DNA from: Tunturibacter empetritectus
GTDB lineage: Bacteria > Acidobacteriota > Terriglobia > Terriglobales > Acidobacteriaceae
DNA: 64,000 nucleotides
Reading direction: 5' to 3'
NCBI RefSeq assembly: GCF_040358985.1
Contig: NZ_CP132932.1
Coordinates: 3,162,001 to 3,226,000, forward strand
Each line of letters starts with the position of its first letter. Position 1 is the stretch's first letter. This document shows positions 15,727 to 24,955 of the stretch, one piece after another. The translations under genes and the position numbers were made by a program. The notes beneath the pieces are model-generated. The model saw only the letters and a program-made list of their open reading frames with translations. It searched no databases and had not been told where the DNA came from.

Positions 15727-17310
15727 ATGTTGCTGGGAAGGCTTTGGGTCGGGAGCGGAAGTTCGACGGGGATGATCGCGGCCTTTGCGCTGTGGTCGGC
15801 CAGTTTTGGGGCCTATGCCGCGCAGACATCGGCGCCGGGTGCTGCTCAGCCGACTGCGCCCACTGCGAGTCAACAGCCGATGACCAAACAGCAGGCGAAG
15901 GAGCTCTTTCGGTCTGTGGATGAGATTCTCAGCTTCGTCAGCAGCGACACGAAGTTGCCGATTGAACATACCGTGAAGCGCAAACTTATCTCGCGCGATC
16001 AGGTGAACCACTACCTCAAAGACAAGTTTGACGAAGATGAGGGCGCCAAGCGCATGGAGCGGTCGGAGGTTGTGCTTAAGAAGTTCGGGCTGCTCGATCG
16101 CGATTTTCATTTGCGCTCGTTTTTGCTGTCGCTGTTGACCGAGCAGGTTGCAGGTTTCTATGACAACAAGACGAAGACAGTAAATCTGCTGGACTGGATT
16201 GAGCCTGATGAGCAGAAGCCGGTATTGGCGCATGAGCTGACTCACGCTCTGCAGGACCAGAACATTGACCTGACGAAGTGGTCGGACGTGAGTTTGTCCA
16301 GCACCTCGCATAACGTGCAGGAAGACAATCATCACCTGCAGATGGATGAGGCAGATACCGCGCGCACGGCGGTGGCGGAGGGACAGGCGATGGCGGTCTT
16401 CATCGACTACACGCTGCGGTCCACCGGCAGGACGATCGCCGATGCGCCGGATCTTGCGAACAAGTTGAAGGACCAGGCGACAGACGCGGGCGGATCGCCT
16501 GTGATGGCGCGTGCTCCGCTGTTGTTGCAGGAGTCTTTGCTGTTTCCCTATGGCGAAGGGCTTGGCTTCGAGCAGGCGATTCTGGTCAAGGCCGGCAAAG
16601 AGGCGGCGTTTCATGGCGTGCTAGCGAATCCTCCGTCTTCGAGCTTCGAGATCATGAATCCGGAGGCCTACATGGCGCATGCGCCGGTGCCGCTGGTCCG
16701 ATTGCCGGATATTCATCCGCTGCTCGATGCGGAGTACACCCCCTACGATGTCGGCGTGATGGGGGAGCTGGACGTTCGCATTCTTGCTGAGCTGTTCGGC
16801 GGGCGGGAGCAGGCAGCTTCACTCGCGCCAGAGTGGAATGGTGGTGTCTACTATGCAGCGCAACGCAAGTCGGCTGTGACCGAGGCGGAGAAGGAGTCAA
16901 CGGCGTCCATTGCGCTGCTCTACTACTCGCGATGGAAGAACGCTGATTCGGCGCGTTCTTTTCTGCGTATCTATGCGGCGCAGATTCCGAGAAAATATTC
17001 GAACGTTGTGGAGCGCAAGAGCGATGAGACTGAAGATGAAGAGCTGGTGTACTCCACTAATGAGGGAGATGTAGTGATCTCTCGCGCGGGCGATTCGGTG
17101 TTTATCGGCGAAGGTTTCAATCTGGCGCTCGCACGAAAGCTGCGCGACATGATTGGGAGCATACAGCCTGAAGGGCGGATGCAGCAGGCGGTTGTGCCGG
17201 TCATTGTGCCAGTCAACGAGCCAGCGCTCTCGATGTCGCGAGTTCTAGCGTCTTTCGGCGCTGTCAATGAGAGCACGCTGCAACGGTATACTTCCAGAGG
17301 GGCGAGGTAG
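15727..17310 (+). CDS. secreted putative zinc metallopeptidase (HExxH protein), function unknown
   Basis: 527 residues. The N-terminal 30 residues form a signal peptide ending near YAAQTSA. The strongest motif is LAHELTHALQDQ: H169-E170-x2-H173, the zinc signature of gluzincin and related peptidases. A downstream EADTARTAVAEGQAMAVFIDY segment could supply the third ligand Glu. I do not recognise a named peptidase family outside this core. It is probably periplasmic. It is transcribed divergently from ygfZ and overlaps nothing real; MTA phosphorylase follows 37 bases later. The substrate is unknown. Confidence 0.75.
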   Translation: MLLGRLWVGSGSSTGMIAAFALWSASFGAYAAQTSAPGAAQPTAPTASQQPMTKQQAKELFRSVDEILSFVSSDTKLPIEHTVKRKLISRDQVNHYLKDKFDEDEGAKRMERSEVVLKKFGLLDRDFHLRSFLLSLLTEQVAGFYDNKTKTVNLLDWIEPDEQKPVLAHELTHALQDQNIDLTKWSDVSLSSTSHNVQEDNHHLQMDEADTARTAVAEGQAMAVFIDYTLRSTGRTIADAPDLANKLKDQATDAGGSPVMARAPLLLQESLLFPYGEGLGFEQAILVKAGKEAAFHGVLANPPSSSFEIMNPEAYMAHAPVPLVRLPDIHPLLDAEYTPYDVGVMGELDVRILAELFGGREQAASLAPEWNGGVYYAAQRKSAVTEAEKESTASIALLYYSRWKNADSARSFLRIYAAQIPRKYSNVVERKSDETEDEELVYSTNEGDVVISRAGDSVFIGEGFNLALARKLRDMIGSIQPEGRMQQAVVPVIVPVNEPALSMSRVLASFGAVNESTLQRYTSRGAR

Positions 17311-17347
17311 CCAGCGGAGCTTGTCCACTAAAGGGAGTGACAGTATT

Positions 17348-18214
17348 TTGAAGAAGGCAGAGATCGGAATTATCGGGGGCAGCGGTCTGTATGCCATGCC
17401 TGGACTGACCAACGTGCGCGAGGAACGCGTGACAACTCCGTTCGGCGAGCCGTCCGATGCTTTTGTTCTGGGTGAACTCGAAGGCCGAAACGTCGCCTTT
17501 CTTGCTCGTCATGGACGCGGTCATCGCATTCTGCCGAGCGAGTTGAACTTCCGCGCCAACATCTTTGCGATGAAGATGCTTGGAGTCGATACGATTCTTT
17601 CGGTCTCGGCGGTGGGTTCGCTGAAAGAAGAACACAAGCCGACGGATTTTGTGATTCCGGATCAATTTATCGACCGCACCTTTGCCCGCGCTTCCACGTT
17701 TTTCGGCGAAGGGATTGTTGCTCATGTCGCCTTCGGCGATCCGATCTGCGCGCCTCTGGCCGAGGTGCTAAAGAAGGCTTGCGATACGGTTGGTGTCGTC
17801 GGCAAGCTTGGCGGAACATATGTCTGTATGGAGGGGCCGCAATTTTCGACTCGCGCGGAGTCGAATCTGTATCGAAGCTGGGGCGCTGATGTGATTGGGA
17901 TGACGAACCTGCAGGAGGCGAAGCTGGCTCGCGAGGCCGAGCTTTGCTATGCGACCGTGGCGATGGTCACCGACTACGACTGCTGGCGCGAGGGCCACGA
18001 CGACGTTACAGTGGATCAGATTGTTGCTGTCATGCATCAGAATGCGGACAACGCCTCAAAGGTAGTACGTGCGGCTGTTGCGGCGATGCCGGTGGATATG
18101 ACAAAAGGCTGCGCGTGTGTCGATGCTTTGAAGTACGCCATTCTTACTGATCGTAAAGTGATTCCAGAAGAGACTAAGCAGAAGCTTTCTCTGCTGCTTA
18201 GTAGATATCTCTAA
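17348..18214 (+). CDS. mtnP: S-methyl-5'-thioadenosine phosphorylase
   Basis: Splits 5'-methylthioadenosine with phosphate into adenine and 5-methylthioribose-1-phosphate, in methionine salvage. 288 residues from a TTG start at 17348, preceded by an AAGGGAG ribosome site; an upstream GTG at 17267 would overlap the previous gene and add 27 unconserved residues. Family motifs are IGIIGGSGLY at the start, the phosphate-binding RHGRGH, and YVCMEGPQFSTRAES around the purine site. VTDYDCW, with the Asp that reads 6-aminopurines, fits MTA rather than guanosine. No other methionine-salvage gene is in the window; the PfkB kinase that follows is a possible partner but not recognisably MtnK. Confidence 0.93.
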   Translation: MKKAEIGIIGGSGLYAMPGLTNVREERVTTPFGEPSDAFVLGELEGRNVAFLARHGRGHRILPSELNFRANIFAMKMLGVDTILSVSAVGSLKEEHKPTDFVIPDQFIDRTFARASTFFGEGIVAHVAFGDPICAPLAEVLKKACDTVGVVGKLGGTYVCMEGPQFSTRAESNLYRSWGADVIGMTNLQEAKLAREAELCYATVAMVTDYDCWREGHDDVTVDQIVAVMHQNADNASKVVRAAVAAMPVDMTKGCACVDALKYAILTDRKVIPEETKQKLSLLLSRYL

Positions 18215-18296
18215 GGTAATAGTTTTGTGTGTCTCAAGATTTTGTAACTTGATTAGTTGCTAATATTAATTAGATCGTAGTGTGTAGAAGGAGTTT

Positions 18297-19241
18297 ATGG
18301 CAATTCTCGTTGTAGGTTCGGTAGCGTTCGATAGCATTGAAACGCCCCATGGCGCGGTGAAGGATTGCCTGGGCGGCGCGGCAACACATTTTTCGCTTGC
18401 AGCCAGTTACTTTACATCGGTACGCGTTATTGGTGTCGTCGGGAAGGACTTTACTGCTGAGCATGAGGCGATCTTTACTCGCCGCGGCATCGACACGAAG
18501 GGTATCGAACGGTCGGAGGGACTCAGCTTTCACTGGACCGGTTCTTACTCGGGCAATATGGACGAGGCCAAGACTCTCGGTACAGACCTGAATGTCTTCG
18601 AGACGTTCGAGCCAAAGATTCCGGATGCATATAAGGACAGCGAGTATCTGTTTCTTGCGAATATAGATCCAGTGCTGCAGTCGCGCGTGCGAAGCCAGAT
18701 GCCAAATGTCCGCATGGTTTGCGGCGATACGATGAACTACTGGATTGCCGATCACTCTGCGAATCTTGCGAAGGTGCTGCGCGAGCTGGATGTGTTGCTG
18801 ATCAATGACGGCGAGGCGCGCATGCTGGCTGGGGAGCGCAACCTGGTTGTGGCCGCGGAGAAGGTGCTTGCCATGGGACCGAAGACGCTAGTGGTCAAGC
18901 ATGGTGAGTATGGCGCCACCGCTTTCTTCAGCGATCGCTCGTTTTCTAGTGGTAGCAAGGCATTGCGTCCGTTTCGCGCGCCGGCGCTGCCGCTTGCGGA
19001 GGTAGTTGACCCCACGGGTGCGGGGGACTCGTTTGCTGGAGGTTTCTATGGATACCTCGCGTCGCAGCCTAAGTTGACGCCGGCAGTTCTTCGCACTGCG
19101 ATGTTTTATGGTGGGGTGATGGGTTCGTTTGCCGTGGAGCGTTTTGGGACTGAGCGGCTGCAGAATGTGTCTCGTGAAGAGATCGATGAACGATTCAAAC
19201 TCTTCCTGGAGATCTCGCACCTTGAACATGCGGGCGTCTAA
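18297..19241 (+). CDS. PfkB-family carbohydrate kinase
   Basis: Ribokinase-fold kinase of 314 residues, cytoplasmic. The C-terminal signature DPTGAGDSFAGGFYGYL places the catalytic base at D244; the N-terminal GGAATHFSLAAS segment marks the sugar-binding site. The substrate cannot be read from sequence: ribose, adenosine, fructose-type and nucleoside kinases share this fold. The ATG at 18297 has a strong AGAAGGAG ribosome site. The gene overlaps the downstream glycosyltransferase by 14 bases. Neighbouring MTA phosphorylase hints at a nucleoside or pentose substrate, but that is weak inference. Confidence 0.9.
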   Translation: MAILVVGSVAFDSIETPHGAVKDCLGGAATHFSLAASYFTSVRVIGVVGKDFTAEHEAIFTRRGIDTKGIERSEGLSFHWTGSYSGNMDEAKTLGTDLNVFETFEPKIPDAYKDSEYLFLANIDPVLQSRVRSQMPNVRMVCGDTMNYWIADHSANLAKVLRELDVLLINDGEARMLAGERNLVVAAEKVLAMGPKTLVVKHGEYGATAFFSDRSFSSGSKALRPFRAPALPLAEVVDPTGAGDSFAGGFYGYLASQPKLTPAVLRTAMFYGGVMGSFAVERFGTERLQNVSREEIDERFKLFLEISHLEHAGV

Positions 19242-20934
19242 GTCGTCCCGGAGTTCGCGGCTTAACAAGCCAGCGGCATCGGCCTTAGCGGGCCGAACTG
19301 CTGGTTCGGGTGTCGCGGAGTTCGATCCGGAAGAGGTGAGGCCGGCGACGCGGCAGGAGACCTTTCCGGTCGCGTTGGGTGCGGTGTTGCTGTCTTTTAT
19401 CGCATTGCTTCTATCGTATTCGCGTGGATATCTCCTACTGTACGGTGATGCTGTTGCGCATCTTGGCATTGCTCGGCGCATCCTGGATTCGCGGAATCCG
19501 GGGCTCGTCCAGCTTGGCGGGGTTTGGTTGCCGTTGCCCCACCTGCTGATGCTTCCTTTTGTGCAAAAGGTGGAGTGGTGGCAGAACGGACTGGCTGGTG
19601 CGTGGCCTTCGTTGATCTGCTATATCGCCAGTGTTGCGGGTATCTATCGGCTGGCGCGCTGGATGATGATTCCGCGGTGGGCGCTGGCGGCGATGGCTCT
19701 TTATGCGCTCAACCCGAATCTGCTCTATCTTGCGACGACTGCGATGACGGAGCCGTTGTTCCTAATGCTTCTCATCTGGACGACGTTGCTTACTGTTGAA
19801 TGCATCGCTGCGATTAAGGACTCGCGGGTGAGTGCGGTTAAGCGCCGTCTGGTGTTGCTTGCGGTCTTCCTTGTGGCGGCTGTGTTTACGCGCTACGACG
19901 GCTGGATTTTAGGCGCGGCAGCGTGGTGTGTAGTGACGTTCTCGCTGGCGCGCAGGCGTGAGGTGTGGCGTGAGGTCACTCTGGTTTTTGTTGTCTTCAC
20001 GGTGTTGTTGATTGCAGGGCCGGTGAGCTGGCTGGCCTATAACCAGCACTTCTTTCATGATCCGCTGGACTTTCTGCGTGGGCCTTATTCTGCGGCAGCG
20101 ATTGAAAGGAAGACGATGCCGCCTAACGGCCATCACCACCGTGGATGGCATAACCCTGCGTGGGCGCTGTTGTTTTATACGCGCACGGCACAGGTGGACG
20201 CGGCTTTTTGGGAGACGGGTTTTCTGCTGATGGCAGCGGCCGTGGGTGGGTTGATTCTGACGGTACGTCGCCGCCTCGCTCTGTCGTCGCTGTTGCTATG
20301 GATGCCGCTGCCGTTCTATATCTATTCGGTGGCTTATGGTTCGGTGCCGATCTTTATTCCGCAGCTCTGGCCGCACTCTTACTACAACTCGCGCTATGGA
20401 ATGGAACTGCTGCCGGCGCTGGCGCTCTTTACGTTTGTGGCCGTGCAGTGGATGGAGCGGAGATGGAGCGAGACGCAGCCGCTTGCCAGGAGACTGATGC
20501 AGCCTGTGGTGCTTCTGTTGATTGCCTTGAATACGGTTGGGATGATGTACCGCACGCCGCTGGTGCTCAAAGAGGCGCTGGTGAATTCAACGACTCGGGT
20601 TGCATTTGAGACGGCGCTGGCTCGTCAGCTGGGGCAGTTTCCTTATGGCTCGACGATTTTGATGTACAACTCCGATCACATAGGGGCGCTGCAGGATGCT
20701 GGAATTCCTTTGCGGCAGACTGTCAATGAAGGAGATTACGACAGTTTTCAGGCTGCGCTGGCCGTGCCTGCTGAGCATGCGGGATACGTTGTCGCGATCG
20801 CCGGAGATCCGGTGGCGGCAGCCGTTGCAATGCATCCTCAAGGGCTTAACGAGTTGACGATTTTGTGCACAAGCGGCCAGCCCTGCGCGCGAATTTATAA
20901 GTCTGACCGATCCAGCATTGCGCTGCCGAAGTAG
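19228..20934 (+). CDS. GT-C type membrane glycosyltransferase (GT39 / PMT-like)
   Basis: 568 residues with about 10-12 hydrophobic segments starting near residue 45. The first periplasmic loop has the acidic motif YGDAVAHLGIARRI, as expected for the catalytic Asp of GT-C enzymes that use polyprenyl-phosphate sugars. WLPLPHLLMLPF follows, like the second loop of this superfamily. Acceptor and sugar are unknown; protein or lipid glycosylation at the inner membrane is the family role. The ATG at 19228 lies inside the end of the PfkB gene (14-base overlap), which suggests coupling. Earlier in-frame starts would lie entirely within the kinase gene. Confidence 0.82.
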   Translation: MRASKSSRSSRLNKPAASALAGRTAGSGVAEFDPEEVRPATRQETFPVALGAVLLSFIALLLSYSRGYLLLYGDAVAHLGIARRILDSRNPGLVQLGGVWLPLPHLLMLPFVQKVEWWQNGLAGAWPSLICYIASVAGIYRLARWMMIPRWALAAMALYALNPNLLYLATTAMTEPLFLMLLIWTTLLTVECIAAIKDSRVSAVKRRLVLLAVFLVAAVFTRYDGWILGAAAWCVVTFSLARRREVWREVTLVFVVFTVLLIAGPVSWLAYNQHFFHDPLDFLRGPYSAAAIERKTMPPNGHHHRGWHNPAWALLFYTRTAQVDAAFWETGFLLMAAAVGGLILTVRRRLALSSLLLWMPLPFYIYSVAYGSVPIFIPQLWPHSYYNSRYGMELLPALALFTFVAVQWMERRWSETQPLARRLMQPVVLLLIALNTVGMMYRTPLVLKEALVNSTTRVAFETALARQLGQFPYGSTILMYNSDHIGALQDAGIPLRQTVNEGDYDSFQAALAVPAEHAGYVVAIAGDPVAAAVAMHPQGLNELTILCTSGQPCARIYKSDRSSIALPK

Positions 20935-20975
20935 CCGGCCGACTTGCAACTAGCATTGAGGCACAATAGGAGCAC

Positions 20976-21779
20976 ATGATTTTCTTCGTCAAAGCGCATG
21001 CCTGCGGTAATGACTTTCTGATCATCGAGGAGCCGGTGGCACAGCGTCGCCACGCTGAGCTTGCTCGCAAGTTGTGTGCGCGGAACACCGGTGTTGGTGC
21101 CGATGGTATTGAATTCCTTGATCGAAAGGCCAATGGCGAATATTTTCTGCGGCTCTTCAATGCTGATGGAAGCGAAGCGGAGCTTTCCGGCAATGGAACG
21201 CGCTGTGTGGCCGCCTGGCTGGCGAGCAGCGAGGGTAGGCCGGAGGTTGGGCTGGGCACTCATGGTGGCTTGCGTACTTGTCATGTGATTGAGTCGAACG
21301 ATCCGCTTTATCTGATCGAGAGCGAGATGGGCGTTCCACGTGTAATGCAGCGCACGATTGTGCTGCCAAGAGTTGGTGAGGTGCCGGGCGCAATGGTGAA
21401 TGTCGGCAACCCTCATTTTGTTCTCTTTGTGGATAGCGACGATTTCAGCGCACATGGCCTGAGCTGGCAGGAGCTTGGAGCGCAGATTAGCGTGAGTCCG
21501 CTGTTTCCGCATAGCACCAACGTTGAGTTTGTTCGGGTTCTTTCGCAGACCGAGATTGCGTTTCGTATCTTTGAGAGAGGGTGCGGGCCTACGACCTCTT
21601 CGGGTACGGGGACGTGTGCCTCTTCGGCTGCGGCGATGGTGCTTCGCAGGGTGGAACGGGAGTTGACTGCGATTGCAGAGGGCGGGCCGCAGCGAACTGT
21701 GTGGCCGTCAAACGATGCGGTGATGCGATTGACGGGGCCGGCGGAGATTATCTGCCGCGGCGAGGTTGCGGCCCTGTGA
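20976..21779 (+). CDS. dapF: diaminopimelate epimerase family protein with both catalytic Cys replaced by Ser
   Basis: 267 residues with the two-lobed DapF fold pattern: HACGNDFLI, GVGADGIEF, NADGSEAE, VNVGNPHFVLFV, NVEFV. DapF converts LL- to meso-diaminopimelate using two cysteines (Cys73 and Cys217 in E. coli, in QCGNG and ACGSG). The matching segments here read LSGNG and SSGTG, giving Ser71 and Ser209. Other cysteines sit nearby (Cys10, and the Cys of ERGCGPTT) but not at the catalytic positions. It may be a slow epimerase, a different isomerase, or a lineage variant. AGGAG precedes the ATG. The stop overlaps the ldcA GTG start (GTGA). Confidence 0.85.
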   Translation: MIFFVKAHACGNDFLIIEEPVAQRRHAELARKLCARNTGVGADGIEFLDRKANGEYFLRLFNADGSEAELSGNGTRCVAAWLASSEGRPEVGLGTHGGLRTCHVIESNDPLYLIESEMGVPRVMQRTIVLPRVGEVPGAMVNVGNPHFVLFVDSDDFSAHGLSWQELGAQISVSPLFPHSTNVEFVRVLSQTEIAFRIFERGCGPTTSSGTGTCASSAAAMVLRRVERELTAIAEGGPQRTVWPSNDAVMRLTGPAEIICRGEVAAL

Positions 21780-22720
21780 CGGCACCACTTTTCAAGCCTC
21801 GTGCGCTGCGTGCGGGCGCTACGCTTGCGGTCTTGTCGCCGGCGAGTACTCCCAAGCCGGAGTTGGTGGAGCGTGGCATGGCGCACCTGCAGCGGCTTGG
21901 GTACAAGGCCGTACTTAGTCCACATGCGCTAGACAGCGGGCCGCTGTACTACGCGGGCAAACTGGAAGATCGGCTGCGGGACCTTCATGCGGCGTTTGCG
22001 GATCCGGAGATCGATGGGATCATCTGCACGCGGGGCGGGTGGGGATCGACGGAGTTGCTGCCGCATCTTGATGCGAAGCTGATTCGAGCAAATCCAAAGC
22101 CGTTTATTGGGTACAGCGACCATACTTCGCTGCATTGCTGGCTTCACAATGAGGCGAATCTTGCGACGTTCTATGGGCCGATGGTGGCGGCGGATTTTTC
22201 GCGAGAGGATGGCGTGGACCTCGCGAGTTGGCAGCATAGTCTGACGGGCGATCCTGCATGGTCGCTTGGTGATACGGAGGGGCTTCGCGTCTTGCGTGGC
22301 GGGCAGGCCGAGGGCTTGGTCGTTGGCGGGTGTCTCTCCATCTTCGTGGAGGCGCTGGGTACGCCGTATGCTCCGCGTGTTGAGAGGGACAGCATTCTTT
22401 TTCTGGAGGACATCGGAACGAAGCCGTATCAGTGGGATCGGATGCTGCTTCATCTTCGCTATGCGGGGGTGCTTGAAAAGGTGACCGGGATCGTCTTTGG
22501 GGATATGGAGCAAAACGTTTCGCCGGACGAGCAGGACTATCTGGAGCGGGCGATTCTTCATGCGCTTCGTGAGTTTGATGGGCCAATCGCCGTCGGGCTG
22601 CGATGCGGGCATGTGAGCATGTATAACGTCACGCTGCCGCTGGGTGTTGCTGCCAGACTGGATCTTGCCGACGCGAGGAATCCGCGGATGCACCTTCTCG
22701 AAGCAGCGGTGAGCGGTTAG
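21776..22720 (+). CDS. ldcA: L,D-carboxypeptidase (peptidase family S66)
   Basis: Removes the terminal D-Ala from murein tetrapeptides in the cytoplasm, making the tripeptide that is re-used in wall synthesis. 314 residues from a GTG that overlaps the previous stop. The nucleophile is S114 in IGYSDHTSLH; the Glu in LFLEDIGTKPYQWDRM and the His in CGHVSMYNVTLPLG complete the Ser-Glu-His triad. IICTRGGWGSTELL is the typical S66 oxyanion segment. MccF-like immunity proteins share the family, but the next gene, mpl, supports a recycling role. Confidence 0.92.
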   Translation: MTAPLFKPRALRAGATLAVLSPASTPKPELVERGMAHLQRLGYKAVLSPHALDSGPLYYAGKLEDRLRDLHAAFADPEIDGIICTRGGWGSTELLPHLDAKLIRANPKPFIGYSDHTSLHCWLHNEANLATFYGPMVAADFSREDGVDLASWQHSLTGDPAWSLGDTEGLRVLRGGQAEGLVVGGCLSIFVEALGTPYAPRVERDSILFLEDIGTKPYQWDRMLLHLRYAGVLEKVTGIVFGDMEQNVSPDEQDYLERAILHALREFDGPIAVGLRCGHVSMYNVTLPLGVAARLDLADARNPRMHLLEAAVSG

Positions 22721-22736
22721 GCTGGAGTCTCGCGAC

Positions 22737-24170
22737 ATGCAAAATTCCAAGCACATTCATCTGATCGGCATCTGCGGCACGGCGATGGCTTCGCTGGCTG
22801 GGATGCTGCAACTGCAGGGGCACCGGGTGACGGGGTCCGATACAGCGGCCTATCCGCCGATGAGCGATCTGCTGGCATCACTCAAGATTCCGATTCACGA
22901 GCCATTTTCGGAGAGCAATCTGGAGCAGAGGCCGGACCTGGTGGTGGTTGGAAATGCGATCTCGCGGGGGAACGTCGAGCTGGAATATGTACTGGATACG
23001 CGGATCCCGTTTTGTTCGATGGCAGCGATTTTGCATGATGAGTTTTTGCCGGGGCGGGAGTCGCTGGTCGTTGCAGGAACGCATGGCAAGACGACGACCA
23101 CGAGTATGCTGGCGTGGATCTATGAGGTTGCGTCGCGACAAAACCCTGCGCTGGCGCCGTCGTTTCTGATTGGCGGCGTTGCGGAGAACTTCGGGACGAG
23201 CTTTAAGGTTCGTTCGACGAGGCCGTTTTTGCTGGAGGGCGATGAGTACGACACCGCCTTCTTCGATAAGGGGCCGAAGTTTCTTCATTACTTCCCTGAC
23301 GCGTTGATCTTGACCCACGTCGAGTTCGATCATGCGGATATCTATGCCGATCTGCCTGCGGTCAAAACTGCGTTCAAGCGACTGGTGAATCTTGTGCCGG
23401 GGCGGGGGCGGATTGTTGCGTTCGACGGCAGCGAGAACGTGAGTGAGTGTATCGAGAAGGCATTCTGCGCGGTGGAACGTTATGGCTTCGATCCTCTGTC
23501 GCACTGGCGTCTTGCGGATCTGCGGCATGAGGGGACGTTGACTCGCTGGACGGTAACGCGCGCGGGTGCTCCGTTTGCTGAGTTGAGCCTGCCGATGGCG
23601 GGGGCGCATAACGCGCTCAACGCTACGGCTGCTGCGGCGTTGGCTGCGGGGCAGGGAGTTCCAACTGAGGCGATCGTTGAGGCGCTGGCTACGTTCAAGA
23701 GTGTGAAGCGCAGGCTGGAGGTGCGATCAGTTGTGGGGGGTGTAACCGTGATCGACGACTTTGCGCATCATCCAACAGCGATTCGTGAGACGTTGCGGGC
23801 TCTACGGGAGTCGTACCCGAACCGACGACTGTGGGCGGTGCTGGAGCCGCGGTCGAATACGCTGCGGAGGAATGTCTTTGAGCTTGACCTTGTGGATAGT
23901 CTGGCGCTGGCAGACCGGGTTGTGCTGGCTTCGGTCTTCAAGTCTGAGAGCATTCCGGCGAGCGAGCGACTGCACCCTGAGCATGTGGTGAGTGCGTTGA
24001 ATGCGCGCGGAGTTCCCGCAAGTCTGTTGGCGGATGCTGATGCGATTGTGAAAGCTGTGGTGCCGGAGTTGTGCGAGGGAGACGTGGTTGCGATTCTCTC
24101 GAATGGCGGATTCGGGAATATCTACGGGAAGCTCCCGGCGGCGATTGCAGGCCGAGCTTCAAGCAGGTAA
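22737..24170 (+). CDS. mpl: UDP-N-acetylmuramate:L-alanyl-gamma-D-glutamyl-meso-diaminopimelate ligase
   Basis: Mur-ligase family enzyme, 477 residues, which joins recycled murein tripeptide directly to UDP-MurNAc with ATP. The N-terminal Rossmann domain reads HIHLIGICGTAMASLAGML, the ATP P-loop is GTHGKTTTTS (K118), and the C-terminal domain holds DDFAHHPTAI and LEPRSNT. The AMASLAGML wording after GICGT separates Mpl from MurC, where other residues are usual. It directly follows ldcA, which produces its substrate. All ligase motifs look intact. Confidence 0.94.
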   Translation: MQNSKHIHLIGICGTAMASLAGMLQLQGHRVTGSDTAAYPPMSDLLASLKIPIHEPFSESNLEQRPDLVVVGNAISRGNVELEYVLDTRIPFCSMAAILHDEFLPGRESLVVAGTHGKTTTTSMLAWIYEVASRQNPALAPSFLIGGVAENFGTSFKVRSTRPFLLEGDEYDTAFFDKGPKFLHYFPDALILTHVEFDHADIYADLPAVKTAFKRLVNLVPGRGRIVAFDGSENVSECIEKAFCAVERYGFDPLSHWRLADLRHEGTLTRWTVTRAGAPFAELSLPMAGAHNALNATAAAALAAGQGVPTEAIVEALATFKSVKRRLEVRSVVGGVTVIDDFAHHPTAIRETLRALRESYPNRRLWAVLEPRSNTLRRNVFELDLVDSLALADRVVLASVFKSESIPASERLHPEHVVSALNARGVPASLLADADAIVKAVVPELCEGDVVAILSNGGFGNIYGKLPAAIAGRASSR

Positions 24171-24220
24171 GGCTGCGTCCGGTCGAGAGGTCATTTGCGG
24201 CTGTTATTCTTGAAGTTGGT

Positions 24221-24955
24221 ATGCTCGCAACCCTGAAGCTCGTCTTTGTTTATCTTGCCCTCGGTCCAATCTCCGGGATCATCGGCATTCCTTACACACT
24301 GCTAGTCGGAGACGTCTCCAGGCTCTATCGCGTTGCAATGTGGATTACGAACGCGGGGGTGCGCGCTGCGGGAATTAAGATCGACATCAGCGGATTTGAA
24401 AATATTCCAGCCGGGCGCAGCTGTATCTTTATGAGCAATCATGTTTCGAACCTGGATCCGCCGGTGACGATTCCGCTACTGCCGGGGCGCAGCTCGGTGT
24501 TGCTGAAGCAGGAGCTGATGAATATTCCGATTCTGGGCAAGGCGATGCGGCTGGCGAAGTTTGTACCGGTTGAGAGGGGAAGCCGTCGCGATACTGCACA
24601 GGCTACGGTCGCCGCTGCGGGCGATGCGCTCCTGTCCGGGTTACATATTCTGGTATATCCGGAAGGAACACGCTCGCTGGATGGGCGGCTCTCTGCCTTC
24701 AAAAAGGGACCATTTTTTCTGGCGAAGGAGACGCAGGCTCCGATTGTCCCCATCGCTATCTCGGGGACGCAGACGATGATGCGGAAGGGAAGCAACGCCA
24801 TCACGCCCGGAGTGGCGCGGGTTCTATTGCTTCAGGCGATCGAGCCGTCAGACTATGCGACACGTGAGGAGCTGATGCGGGCGGTCAGGAACGCGATTGC
24901 AGCGGCGCTGCCTCCTGAAATGCAGCCGGCGGACTACTTGACGATGGCGTTGTAA
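24221..24955 (+). CDS. 1-acyl-sn-glycerol-3-phosphate acyltransferase (PlsC-like)
   Basis: Acylates lysophosphatidic acid at the inner membrane to give phosphatidic acid. 244 residues from the ATG at 24221. An N-terminal membrane segment is at about 3-28 (ATLKLVFVYLALGPISGII). The catalytic box is SNHVSNLD (HX4D), and the phosphate-binding block YPEGTRS lies about 75 residues later, followed by PIVPIAISGT. All four acyltransferase blocks are recognisable. Longer frames starting inside mpl are unlikely. Its last 22 bases overlap the opposite-strand SPOR gene. Confidence 0.92.
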   Translation: MLATLKLVFVYLALGPISGIIGIPYTLLVGDVSRLYRVAMWITNAGVRAAGIKIDISGFENIPAGRSCIFMSNHVSNLDPPVTIPLLPGRSSVLLKQELMNIPILGKAMRLAKFVPVERGSRRDTAQATVAAAGDALLSGLHILVYPEGTRSLDGRLSAFKKGPFFLAKETQAPIVPIAISGTQTMMRKGSNAITPGVARVLLLQAIEPSDYATREELMRAVRNAIAAALPPEMQPADYLTMAL

